From positions 1 through 47,799 of the forward strand of contig JBLGAT010000010.1 in the NCBI GenBank assembly GCA_047612485.1: a DNA stretch of 47,799 bases, in the 5' to 3' direction. The notes under the pieces are model-generated. The model saw only the letters and a list, made by a program, of their open reading frames with translations. It had not been told where the DNA came from and ran no database searches. Below are positions 1 through 7,200 of this stretch, in pieces; position 1 is the first letter of the stretch, and each line of letters opens with the position of its first letter. Position numbers and translations under genes: made by a program. The DNA is from Sediminicola sp047612485. GTDB taxonomy: Bacteria; Bacteroidota; Bacteroidia; Flavobacteriales; Flavobacteriaceae.

Positions 1-41
1 TTAACCTCTCCCATGGTGTCTTTTTCAATTCTAAAGCTCAT
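1..41 (-). CDS. fumC: Fumarate hydratase class II, N-terminal fragment (cut by window edge)
   Basis: Only the first 13 codons lie in the window. They read MSFRIEKDTMGEV, which matches the well-conserved opening of class II fumarase (typically M-x-x-R-I-E-x-D-T-M-G-E-V). The enzyme hydrates fumarate to malate in the TCA cycle, in the cytoplasm. The ATG at 41 lies about 23 bases downstream of a TACCTTTG box on the same strand. The identification rests on a short but characteristic N-terminus. The rest of the gene, including the catalytic signature, is outside the window, so integrity cannot be judged. Confidence 0.8.
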   Translation of the reverse strand, partial: MSFRIEKDTMGEV

Positions 42-63
42 TTTAAAGTGGTTTTGTTTCCAA

Positions 64-71
64 CAAAGGTA
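64..71 (-). promoter_or_regulatory. Predicted -7 box of fumC promoter
   Basis: On the minus strand the bases read TACCTTTG, a full match to the Bacteroidota -7 consensus TAnnTTTG. A start point a few bases downstream would give fumC a leader of roughly 20 bases. I see no convincing -33 TTTG at the usual distance, so the call rests on the -7 box and its position. Confidence 0.45.
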
Positions 72-109
72 CTGCTTTGCCAATTTATTTCCATTTTTTT
101 TGAATTTGA

Positions 110-142
110 TTTGTAGTATATACCTATTTCAAAGTATCTTTG
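110..142 (+). promoter_or_regulatory. Predicted Bacteroidota-type promoter of the 57-residue ORF
   Basis: TTTG at 110-113 and TATCTTTG at 135-142 are separated by 21 bases, close to the usual spacing of the -33 and -7 elements recognised by the Bacteroidota primary sigma factor. The start codon of the small ORF at 165 follows 22 bases after the -7 box. This is the best promoter match in the window and supports the small ORF being expressed. Confidence 0.55.
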
Positions 143-164
143 TTAACGTTATAATTTATCACTC

Positions 165-338
165 ATGTTTGAATTCGACCAGTACTTAGGTTTCTTAGCA
201 TTTTTAACGATACTTACCATTGGATTTTGGTTAATGATATTTCTATTGACCTTTGTTATTCCTTATTGGTTGGGTGGTTCATTGTTGGAATTCTTGAAAG
301 AAAAACGCGACGCCAAAAAAGCGAAACGCAACGAATAA
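165..338 (+). CDS. Small single-span membrane protein, 57 residues
   Basis: Reading from ATG at 165 gives 57 residues beginning MFEFDQYLGF and ending in a strongly basic tail (KEKRDAKKAKRNE). Residues about 8-38 form one long hydrophobic stretch, or two short ones, so this is a small inner-membrane peptide with its positive tail probably cytoplasmic. It has its own promoter (110-142) and a perfect terminator directly after the stop, so it is a complete transcription unit. A longer out-of-frame ORF that starts at 227 and runs through the terminator is not credible. I do not recognise a named family. A holin-like or small regulatory membrane peptide is possible but unproven. Confidence 0.7.
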   Translation: MFEFDQYLGFLAFLTILTIGFWLMIFLLTFVIPYWLGGSLLEFLKEKRDAKKAKRNE

Positions 339-366
339 AAAAAGAAGCCTTTTGGCTTCTTTTTTG
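338..366 (+). terminator. Rho-independent terminator after the small membrane ORF
   Basis: AAAAGAAGCC, a TTTT loop and GGCTTCTTTT form a perfect stem of at least ten pairs followed by more T residues. It begins within the stop codon of the 57-residue ORF. The A and T flanks make it potentially bidirectional. Confidence 0.85.
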
Positions 367-542
367 TTTTATGCCCTTAAACTTATTTGCCGTTTTTAAC
401 CTATATTTTAATTCCTAAAAAGTAATTTAAATGTAGGTTGGCCAATTTGGTTTCAATGGTCATATAAAGATATTCAAGGGCAATCCCTTGCTCATTGTAA
501 CAATCCAGAACCTTCCTTTTTGTTTTTGAGATTCCTGGGCAT

Positions 543-576
543 AAAAAAAGGAAACCAACTGGTTTCCTTTTTTTAT
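543..576 (-). terminator. Terminator of the outer-membrane receptor operon (bidirectional)
   Basis: A-run plus GGAAACC, a four-base loop (AACT) and GGTTTCC plus a T-run form a symmetric 14-pair hairpin. It lies 23 bases past the stop of the minus-strand receptor gene at 599. The region 367-542 between the two terminators holds no credible ORF or other signal. Confidence 0.8.
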
Positions 577-598
577 AAATTATTTAAAACAGCTACTA

Positions 599-3085
599 TT
601 AGGCTCCCCCTCCGTAATCTCTTTCTTCATTTTCTGGTCCACCATTTCGTTTGCCATTTTGCTTCTCTTTAGGTTGGTTGAAACGATATACAAACGTGAG
701 ATTAAACTGTCTTTGTCTCCATTGAAACTCGCTGTCAGAAGTAAAAAAGTCGGTCTCTGTAAAAGATCTTCTTTTTCTAGAATTTAATAAATCACTTACA
801 TTTAAGGCCAAGGTAGCCTTATCTTCTAAAATATCTTTGCTAAAGGCTAAGTTCAGAGAAAAAATTCCTTCATTTTTTGTTTGTGCGTTTTGACTTGGCC
901 CACTGTAAAATGCGTTAGTCTGCCATTCAATTTTTGAAGGTAATGATACTTTAGAGCTAAATCTTGCGAACCAGCTTGTATTCTCAGTACCATAATCTAC
1001 ATTATTGAAAAAACCTTCTGTTGCAAATTGGAAAAAGTTGAAACTTCCATTCAAGCGGAGCCATTTATTTGGATTATATAGAACTCCTGCCTCTGCACCT
1101 ATCCTTTGGTTAGTTGAAAGGTTGATGGGTATGGTCCGGATAATTCTAATCCCATCTGCCGTAACCTCTCCAGTCTCCTCTTGTACCCTTTCAAAGGAAT
1201 TGGTCTCCCTTTGGTAATAAATGGATGATGTTAAGGTTAATTTATCCCATCTTTTTAAATATCCCAAATCAAAGGCATTTGCATAGGCCGGGTCTAAGTC
1301 TGGATTCCCTTGGAAAACATTGGTTCTACTAGATCTAGATGGAAATGGGTTAATAAACCATCCCCTAGGTCTATTGATCCTACGATTATATCCTAAGGTT
1401 ATACTCTCCCGTTCGGCAATTTCCAGGATCAAATTCAGGGTGGGGAATAGGCCTAAATAATTTTTATCAAAATTCACGTCCACATCTGCACCAATTATTT
1501 GCTCAAGGGCTTGTTGATCAAATTCAGAATCTACTTTTCCTTTCAATTGGGTGTTTTCTAAACGCATTCCTAAAAGAAAAGAGAATTTTCCGAATTTGTC
1601 ACCATATTGACTATAAAGGGCGTTTACATTTTCATTATAAGTAAAGACGTTGGTTAAATTTCGATTTCTTTCAAACTGACCTGTATTTTGGTTTAAAGTA
1701 TCCAATTTGTAATCATTGATGGATTCCTCGAAATTTCCACGATATCCAACCTCAAATTGTGCATCACCCATGGGCAATACATAATCTGTTTGGAAAAGGA
1801 ATTCTTTCTGGTTTTCTTTCTCATTAACATTTTCAAGAGCAAGTAATTGAGTATTGGGAACCGTATTGTTCTCTTGTATTACCGTGAAAACATCTTCTTT
1901 GTCAAATGAATACTGCAGATCTGCCGTTAATTTTTGACCATCATCGTCCAATCTGTTGATGTAGTTTAAGGCAACCTGATTACTTTTATCATCCTGGCTT
2001 TCGTCTTCACTCCTAAAAGTTCTACTCACTATCTCCGTTCCTACAAAACGTTTACTGTCATTTTCAGTAACATCGCTTTCATCGGAAATACGTGCAAAAT
2101 AACTTCCCGTAATAGAAGATTTATCCGTAATAAAATATTCCAATCCAATGTTCATATTAAATCCAAGGTCTTCCCTCTGTATATCTCGATCTTCGATTAT
2201 CCTATCAAAATTTCCGTTAGCATAGGTATTATCAAAGAATCCTCCTCCTGGTGGTCTCCTATAGCTATAGCCTAGGGTATTAAAAATATTGAATTTATCC
2301 GTACGAAGGTTAAGATTGGAACTGATCTGGCTGGCGGCAGGATACCCTATACTTGTATTGATAGATCCATTAAAGCCAAGAGTTTTCTCTTTTTTAAGGA
2401 TGATATTCAAGATACCTGCGGTACCCTCTGCATCATATCTTGCGGATGGGCTAGTAATTACCTCTACTCTATCAATGGCATCTGCAGGAAGTTGCCGTAA
2501 GGCGTCTGTTGAACCAAAGCCTGCTAAGGCTGAAGGTCTTCCATTAATCAGAATACGTACGTTATCATTCCCTCGAAGGCTTATAGCCCCTTCTACGTCT
2601 ACACTTACTGAAGGAACATTATTTAGCGCATCACTCACAGTAGCACCACTAGTGGTAATATCTTTACCAATATTGTATATTTTTTTGTCGAGCCTAATTT
2701 CAACCGTAGTTTTCTCTCCTACCACCTCTACGGCTTCCAATTGTTCTACGTTGATCCCTAACTTTATAGTTCCAAGATCCTTTGAAGATGTTATGTTTTG
2801 GTTATCTAAACGAAAGGTATTGTAGGAAATATATTCCAATCGGATATTATACATTCCCGGCTCAGTCTCTACATTAAACTTTCCATTAATATCCGTGATG
2901 CCCCCTGTAACCTTTTCAGGATTATTAACGCTTTGTAATATTAAGGTAGCATATTCTAAAGGCTCATTATATTCCTTATCCAAGACTGTACCCGTGATTT
3001 GAACAAGTTCCGATGAGCTCTGTGATCTTTGGCCATAGGTTAAGGTTGTGGTAAGAATAAGAAATAACGGTATTAGTTTTTTCAT
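599..3085 (-). CDS. TonB-dependent outer-membrane receptor (OMP_b-brl_3 type)
   Basis: The 828-residue product starts with a signal peptide (about residues 1-18, ending TYG before Q). A carboxypeptidase-regulatory-like beta domain follows (about 28-110, with GTVLDKEYNEPLEYATL). Next comes a TonB plug (about 140-235, containing SLRGNDNVRILINGRPSAL), then a long beta-barrel rich in alternating aromatic residues. The C-terminus is an unusual Gly/Asn/Glu-rich tail ending YGGGA, not the typical final aromatic residue. Proteins of this type sit in the outer membrane, and the energised ones import large substrates. No SusD gene is next to it, so a glycan role is not indicated and the substrate is unknown. 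It lies 15 bases behind the 159-residue secreted protein gene, almost certainly in one operon. Confidence 0.85.
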   Translation of the reverse strand: MKKLIPLFLILTTTLTYGQRSQSSSELVQITGTVLDKEYNEPLEYATLILQSVNNPEKVTGGITDINGKFNVETEPGMYNIRLEYISYNTFRLDNQNITSSKDLGTIKLGINVEQLEAVEVVGEKTTVEIRLDKKIYNIGKDITTSGATVSDALNNVPSVSVDVEGAISLRGNDNVRILINGRPSALAGFGSTDALRQLPADAIDRVEVITSPSARYDAEGTAGILNIILKKEKTLGFNGSINTSIGYPAASQISSNLNLRTDKFNIFNTLGYSYRRPPGGGFFDNTYANGNFDRIIEDRDIQREDLGFNMNIGLEYFITDKSSITGSYFARISDESDVTENDSKRFVGTEIVSRTFRSEDESQDDKSNQVALNYINRLDDDGQKLTADLQYSFDKEDVFTVIQENNTVPNTQLLALENVNEKENQKEFLFQTDYVLPMGDAQFEVGYRGNFEESINDYKLDTLNQNTGQFERNRNLTNVFTYNENVNALYSQYGDKFGKFSFLLGMRLENTQLKGKVDSEFDQQALEQIIGADVDVNFDKNYLGLFPTLNLILEIAERESITLGYNRRINRPRGWFINPFPSRSSRTNVFQGNPDLDPAYANAFDLGYLKRWDKLTLTSSIYYQRETNSFERVQEETGEVTADGIRIIRTIPINLSTNQRIGAEAGVLYNPNKWLRLNGSFNFFQFATEGFFNNVDYGTENTSWFARFSSKVSLPSKIEWQTNAFYSGPSQNAQTKNEGIFSLNLAFSKDILEDKATLALNVSDLLNSRKRRSFTETDFFTSDSEFQWRQRQFNLTFVYRFNQPKEKQNGKRNGGPENEERDYGGGA

Positions 3086-3100
3086 AGTGTGGCTTACGTC

Positions 3101-3580
3101 TTAGTTTTTATTTTTCTTTTTTCGTTTTGTTTTTCTTATGCCATCTTCCTTAAGATTTAAAAAAGCTTCATATTTTTCTTCCGGTAGCCCAGCTTTCAAT
3201 TCTAAGTCTTGGTTGATGTTAATTTTTTCGTAGGCTTCCTTGGCCTTATCGCCCTCCAATTGTAGAATTTGAATCTCTATCCGCTGCTGCATATATTTAA
3301 CAAGGGTAGTACTCATCACCGCCTTTTCAAATTCGTTCAATTCCAAAGCTTCTGCAATGGCCGGCATTTGAGTTTCTACTATTTCCTCTGCCGTTAACGG
3401 CTCTACTTTCTCTGGCGCTTGTTGGGTTTGTGGAATGTTGCTCTGTCTATTTCCAAACCTATTATTGCCATTCCCATTCCCATTCCCATTCCTGTTGCCA
3501 TAGCCGTATTGTGCCTGCATTAAGGAGGTTGAAAAGAGTAAAATGAATACCGTTAAAATGTAATTATTCTTTGTCTTCAT
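3101..3580 (-). CDS. Secreted Asn/Gly-repeat protein, receptor-operon partner
   Basis: The 159-residue product has a signal peptide (about 1-23, cleaved near MQA/Q). A low-complexity stretch of NG repeats follows (about 24-45, RNGNGNGNGNNRFGNR). The rest is mostly helical and charged (about 55-150), and the C-terminus is very basic (RKTKRKKKNKN). The helical part resembles Spy/CpxP-like periplasmic proteins in composition, but I cannot confirm homology. It is first in the operon with the outer-membrane receptor, so it may assist or be handled by that receptor. The NG tract is encoded by near-perfect short tandem repeats, which could vary in copy number. Confidence 0.75.
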   Translation of the reverse strand: MKTKNNYILTVFILLFSTSLMQAQYGYGNRNGNGNGNGNNRFGNRQSNIPQTQQAPEKVEPLTAEEIVETQMPAIAEALELNEFEKAVMSTTLVKYMQQRIEIQILQLEGDKAKEAYEKININQDLELKAGLPEEKYEAFLNLKEDGIRKTKRKKKNKN

Positions 3581-3603
3581 ATCTTTATTGATTGGTTAGA
3601 GCC

Positions 3604-3611
3604 CAAAAATA
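3604..3611 (-). promoter_or_regulatory. Predicted -7 box of receptor operon
   Basis: The minus strand reads TATTTTTG, matching TAnnTTTG, 24 bases before the ATG at 3580. No clear -33 TTTG is seen. It is placed correctly for transcription of the 159-residue gene and the receptor gene. Confidence 0.4.
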
Positions 3612-3741
3612 CAAGAAGGTTTAAGCCGCTTTGGTTAAATGTATGTTAAATAACATTCAACAAAAACGGCTTAAATAAAAATTGACGTTAAAGTTTGTTA
3701 AGCAATATTAACGAAACGTTAAACAAAATAATTTAGATGAT

Positions 3742-4083
3742 TTAGAGCAGTTCGTTGACCTTTTCTGGAGGTCGTCCAATAATGGCTTTATCACCATGGA
3801 TTATAATGGGTCTTTCTATAAGTTTTGGGTAGGTAATCATTGCATTGATTATGTCCTCTTCGGAAAGTAGCTTACCCCTAAACTTTTCTTTCCAAATAGG
3901 TTCATTTTTGCGGACCAAATTTTCTGCATTCAGGGATAGGCAGTTTAGGACCTCCCTAAGTTCCTCTTTGGTAGGTATGTCCTCTAAATATTTAACAACT
4001 TCAAACTCCTTGCCCGAATCTTTTAATAGATCCAAGGCCTCCCTAGACTTTCTACATCTGGGATTATGATAAATTTTGATCAT
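3742..4083 (-). CDS. arsC: ArsC/Spx-family thioredoxin-fold protein, probable arsenate reductase
   Basis: The 113-residue protein opens MIKIYHNPRCRKSREAL, in which Cys10 in the NPRCRKSR loop corresponds to the catalytic Cys of glutaredoxin-linked ArsC (Cys12 in E. coli). The segment LIERPIIIHGDKAIIGRP (about 88-105) is the conserved substrate-side region with its Arg. The length is that of the family (about 115). Members reduce arsenate to arsenite in the cytoplasm, though many chromosomal copies are uncharacterised. No ars transporter or ArsR gene adjoins it, so arsenic resistance is inferred only from the family. It is transcribed alone. Confidence 0.75.
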   Translation of the reverse strand: MIKIYHNPRCRKSREALDLLKDSGKEFEVVKYLEDIPTKEELREVLNCLSLNAENLVRKNEPIWKEKFRGKLLSEEDIINAMITYPKLIERPIIIHGDKAIIGRPPEKVNELL

Positions 4084-4182
4084 AACTTATGTGTTAACGT
4101 TCTACATTTATGATATTGAATGAGAATGGTCTAATTGCTTTAAAATTCCTTACACCCAATTTAACAATCACCTGTTTTCAGA

Positions 4183-5284
4183 CTAATTAGACTCCTCTTT
4201 TTGTCCCATCATCATAAGGAAGGCCTTTAAGAATTGGCTGATCTGACCATCCATAACGGCATCTATGTTTCCTGTTTCCTCTCCAGTCCTTACATCCTTT
4301 ACAAGTTTATAGGGGTGCATCACGTAATTTCTAATCTGTGAGCCCCATTCTATTTTCATTTTGGATGCCTCAATTTCATTACGAGCAGCCTGTCTTTTAC
4401 GTAATTCAATTTCGTATAACTGGGATTTAAGAAGACGCATGGCGTTCTCCCTATTTTCCAATTGTGATCTTGTTTCCGAGTTATGGACCACAATTCCTGT
4501 AGGATGGTGGGTTAGGATAGCTTTTGTCTCCACCTTGTTGACATTTTGTCCCCCAGCACCTCCGGATCTTGCAAAGGCCCAAGAAATGTCAGCCGGATTG
4601 ATATCTATTTCAATGCTATCGTCGGCCAAAGGGTACACATACACAGAGGCAAAGGAAGTATGCCTTTTGGCATTACTGTCAAAAGGGGAAATACGTACCA
4701 ATCTATGTACCCCATTTTCTCCTTTTAGCCACCCAAAGGCAAAATCGCCCTCAATTTCCAAAGTGACCGTCTTTATTCCGGCAACATCCCCTCCTTGATA
4801 ATTGACTTCTTTTACCTTGTACCCATTTTTTTCGCACCACATTAAGTACATACGCATTAACATAGCGGCCCAATCGCAACTTTCTGTACCACCGGCGCCG
4901 GCGGTTATCTGTAACACGGCACTTAGGTCATCCCCTTCATCGGAAAGCATGTTCTTGAATTCGAGGTTTTCCATAGCATCGACTATTTTGTCGTAATGCT
5001 GTTGTACTTCTTCTTCGGGAATTGCCCCTTCTTTTTGAAATTCTATGAGAACCTCCAGATCGGTTAAAAGGGATTTTGCCTCATTGAAATCATCAACCCA
5101 TTGTTTTTTGGATTGGATCAATTTCATATGGACCTGGGCTTTTTGAGGGTTGTCCCAAAAATCAGGTTCCAATGTTTTTTCTTCTTCATTTTCTATTTCG
5201 ACAAGCTTGGCATCTATGTCAAAGATACCTCCTTAACGCACCAAGGCGATCAATGAGACTCTTATAATGGTCTGTAGTTATCAT
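4183..5284 (-). CDS. prfB: Peptide chain release factor 2, with programmed +1 frameshift
   Basis: The protein is encoded in two frames. The first frame starts at ATG 5284 and reads 21 codons (MITTDHYKSLIDRLGALRRYL) to an in-frame TGA at 5221-5219. Skipping T5221 continues at GAC in the +1 frame (DIDAKLVEIENEEEKT, then LEPDFWDNP) to the stop at 4183, about 366 residues in total, the usual RF2 length. The SPF anticodon-like tripeptide (about residues 199-201) identifies RF2, which reads UGA and UAA. The GGAGGQ motif (about 241-246) carries the peptidyl-tRNA hydrolysis loop. The layout matches the classic RF2 autoregulation: low RF2 slows termination at UGA and promotes the shift. A simple ORF call would miss the first about 37 residues. 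Confidence 0.96.
5217..5236 (-). promoter_or_regulatory. RF2 programmed +1 frameshift site
   Basis: The minus strand reads AAGGAGGTATCTTTGACA. A strong internal Shine-Dalgarno AGGAGG lies three bases upstream of the slippery CTT, which is followed by TGA and C. This is nearly identical to the E. coli site (AGGGGGTATCTTTGAC). The purine stretch is notable because the genes of this window otherwise lack good Shine-Dalgarno sequences. Confidence 0.95.
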
Positions 5285-5300
5285 CTGCTATAATTTGACC

Positions 5301-5308
5301 CAAAAATA
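5301..5308 (-). promoter_or_regulatory. Predicted -7 box of prfB promoter
   Basis: The minus strand reads TATTTTTG, a match to TAnnTTTG, 17 bases before the prfB start codon at 5284. This implies a leader of about a dozen bases and supports the upstream ATG as the true start. Confidence 0.45.
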
Positions 5309-5348
5309 GGGTTCTTTTTTTTGATTTTTATGGAAAGGGAAAGGTAAT

Positions 5349-6200
5349 TTATTGTTGGGACTGCACTTCCACAGAATGCATGGTCTCATTCTTCCCTAGG
5401 GCATAAACAACGCCTTTCAAAGGGGAACAATCGTTGTAATCCTTCCCGTGGGCAACTTTAATATGGTTGTCGTTGACCAACAGATCATTAGTAGGATCAA
5501 AACCTATCCACCCTGCCTCGGGAATAAAGCATTCTGCCCATGCGTGCATCTGAGAATCCCCGAAATAACCAATTCCTTGGTGAAGATAGCCGGAAACATA
5601 GCGTGCGGGAATTTCATTGGCCCTAGCCAGGGCGCAGAAAAGATGGGCAAAATCTTGACATACGCCCTCTTTCTTTTTTAGAACTTCCTCCAATTTAGTA
5701 TCAACATTGGTGACCCCAGTTTTAAAATGAATATATAGGTATACCCAATGATTTAAATGCTGTAGATTTTCAAAGATGCTTACAGTGGTATCAAATTTAA
5801 AAATTTCCTCTACTGCTTTGGGTAGCATTGTATAGGGAGTTTTACGCAAATATGGCTCAAAATCCGCCTTAAAATCCAAGCCGTGTATTTCCTTATAATT
5901 TTCTGCTATTACGAAAATTGGAATATGATCAAAAGGATTATAACTTTTCTTAGTTAATTTAAAAGAGCCCTTGAAGTTTATATTTTGGAAACTTTGTTTG
6001 GGAGATACCCTAATGGTCTGAAAACCTAAACCATTGGTGGAATACTCAATTTTGGCATTGAGGGAGTTCTCAAAAGCAATCCCGATCAATTCTTGGGTTT
6101 CGTTATTTTCGGGAACAATCAAGAATTGCCAGGCAGCATCTTCTACGTGGTTTTCATATTTGTTTTCTGCCTTGTAGGTCACTGTATATTCAAAGGACAT
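5349..6200 (-). CDS. Transglutaminase-like cysteine protease-fold protein
   Basis: From ATG 6200 the product is 283 residues. An N-terminal beta-rich domain (about 1-150) precedes a transglutaminase-core domain. GVCQDFAHLFCALARANEIPARYVSGY holds the nucleophilic Cys, QMHAWAECFIPEAGWIGFDPTN holds His and Asp, so the Cys-His-Asp triad is complete. An upstream TTG would add seven residues, but ATG gives the better family N-terminus (MSFEYTVTYKAENKY). It is the last gene of the operon with the alpha-E and ATP-grasp proteins. Comparative genomics has linked these three families to an uncharacterised peptide or amide ligation system, in which this enzyme would cleave or transfer acyl groups. No signal peptide is present. 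Confidence 0.85.
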   Translation of the reverse strand: MSFEYTVTYKAENKYENHVEDAAWQFLIVPENNETQELIGIAFENSLNAKIEYSTNGLGFQTIRVSPKQSFQNINFKGSFKLTKKSYNPFDHIPIFVIAENYKEIHGLDFKADFEPYLRKTPYTMLPKAVEEIFKFDTTVSIFENLQHLNHWVYLYIHFKTGVTNVDTKLEEVLKKKEGVCQDFAHLFCALARANEIPARYVSGYLHQGIGYFGDSQMHAWAECFIPEAGWIGFDPTNDLLVNDNHIKVAHGKDYNDCSPLKGVVYALGKNETMHSVEVQSQQ

Positions 6201-6243
6201 CTGATGGTATTGTGTCGACAAAAGTAAGTCAATGCTTTATAAA

Positions 6244-7191
6244 TCAATAGTTAAAAAATTCATTTTCCATTTTTTTGCTTATGTGTACCAAGCTATTGAG
6301 AATGTTTTCAATAAAACTTTGAATATCCTCCTCAATTTCTTCTGCATATTTAAACTCATATTCCCCTTTTACCTTACTGATTAAAAAGGCGGTCGAATTT
6401 TTATCCGGATTCTTTGATTCGTCCAGCACCTTGATATGTTTATACACTTGGTTGATACTATTGATAACGGATCTTGGGCAATCGGGGTTTAAAATCAAAA
6501 ATTCCAAAGTGCAAATACTGTTGGGTGTCTTTTTATAAAACCGCCGCATCATATCGTAGGACTCCACACATTTTAATAAGGTTATCCATTCAAAGCTATT
6601 GCTGATTTGGTCCCCGTTATTTCCTTTTGCCCCTAAGGCATCATTATATTTAGAATTGATGATTCTAATTACTTGGGTAGCCCTTTCTAAGTTAATGCCC
6701 AACATAATAATGGCATATACCTCGTCATGTAATAGGGTGCCCCTGATCTTACCCCTCAAAATAGCGGTCATTTCCGCAATGTTCATGGTGAAATCGTACA
6801 ACCCCTTTTTTTTGAAATCGTCCTTGCAATAATTGATTACAAAATGGTAGAACTTGTTGATGGCCTCATATAGTTCTGTGGAAATTAAATCTCGGGCACT
6901 ATTTGCATTTTCCCTTGCAAATTTCACGTTATTTATGATGGAGTAGGGCATATCGGGATTGAGTCCAATATTATAAAGAACGTCCTCCTCTTCCAACACC
7001 ACTGATTTATCCTGGATGGGTTCACCAACAAAGAACATCATGGACCGCAGTACGAACTGTCTGGACTGTGATAGCTCGTTGGGTGCATCCAAGGAGGAAA
7101 AATAATTAACATTTAAGTATCTGGCCAAGTGTTCTGAGCGCTCTATGTAACGCCCCATCCAGAAAAGGTTATTCGCAACTCTAGCTAACAT
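6244..7191 (-). CDS. Alpha-E domain protein (DUF403)
   Basis: The 315-residue, all-helical, cytoplasmic protein opens MLARVANNLFWMGRYIERSEHLARYLNVNYF, the hallmark of the alpha-E family. The ARVANxLFWMGRYIERxE segment is near invariant. It has no signal peptide or membrane span. The family always travels with a circularly permuted ATP-grasp protein, as here (10 bases downstream of that gene), and often with a transglutaminase (about 43 bases further on). Its biochemical role is not established. It has been proposed as a partner or modifier in the amide-ligase pathway. Confidence 0.9.
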   Translation of the reverse strand: MLARVANNLFWMGRYIERSEHLARYLNVNYFSSLDAPNELSQSRQFVLRSMMFFVGEPIQDKSVVLEEEDVLYNIGLNPDMPYSIINNVKFARENANSARDLISTELYEAINKFYHFVINYCKDDFKKKGLYDFTMNIAEMTAILRGKIRGTLLHDEVYAIIMLGINLERATQVIRIINSKYNDALGAKGNNGDQISNSFEWITLLKCVESYDMMRRFYKKTPNSICTLEFLILNPDCPRSVINSINQVYKHIKVLDESKNPDKNSTAFLISKVKGEYEFKYAEEIEEDIQSFIENILNSLVHISKKMENEFFNY

Positions 7192-7200
7192 ATAATGATT

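Noticed and set aside
227..418. 63-codon ORF on the plus strand
   Set aside because: It runs out of frame with the better 57-residue ORF at 165-338 and reads straight through the perfect terminator at 338-366.
3420..3510. Short tandem repeats as a CRISPR or intergenic repeat
   Set aside because: They lie inside the coding sequence of the NG-repeat protein and encode alternating Asn and Gly.
4183..5284. prfB as a frameshifted pseudogene
   Set aside because: The frame change lies exactly at the known RF2 shift site (AGGAGG, CTT, TGA, C), with good coding on both sides.
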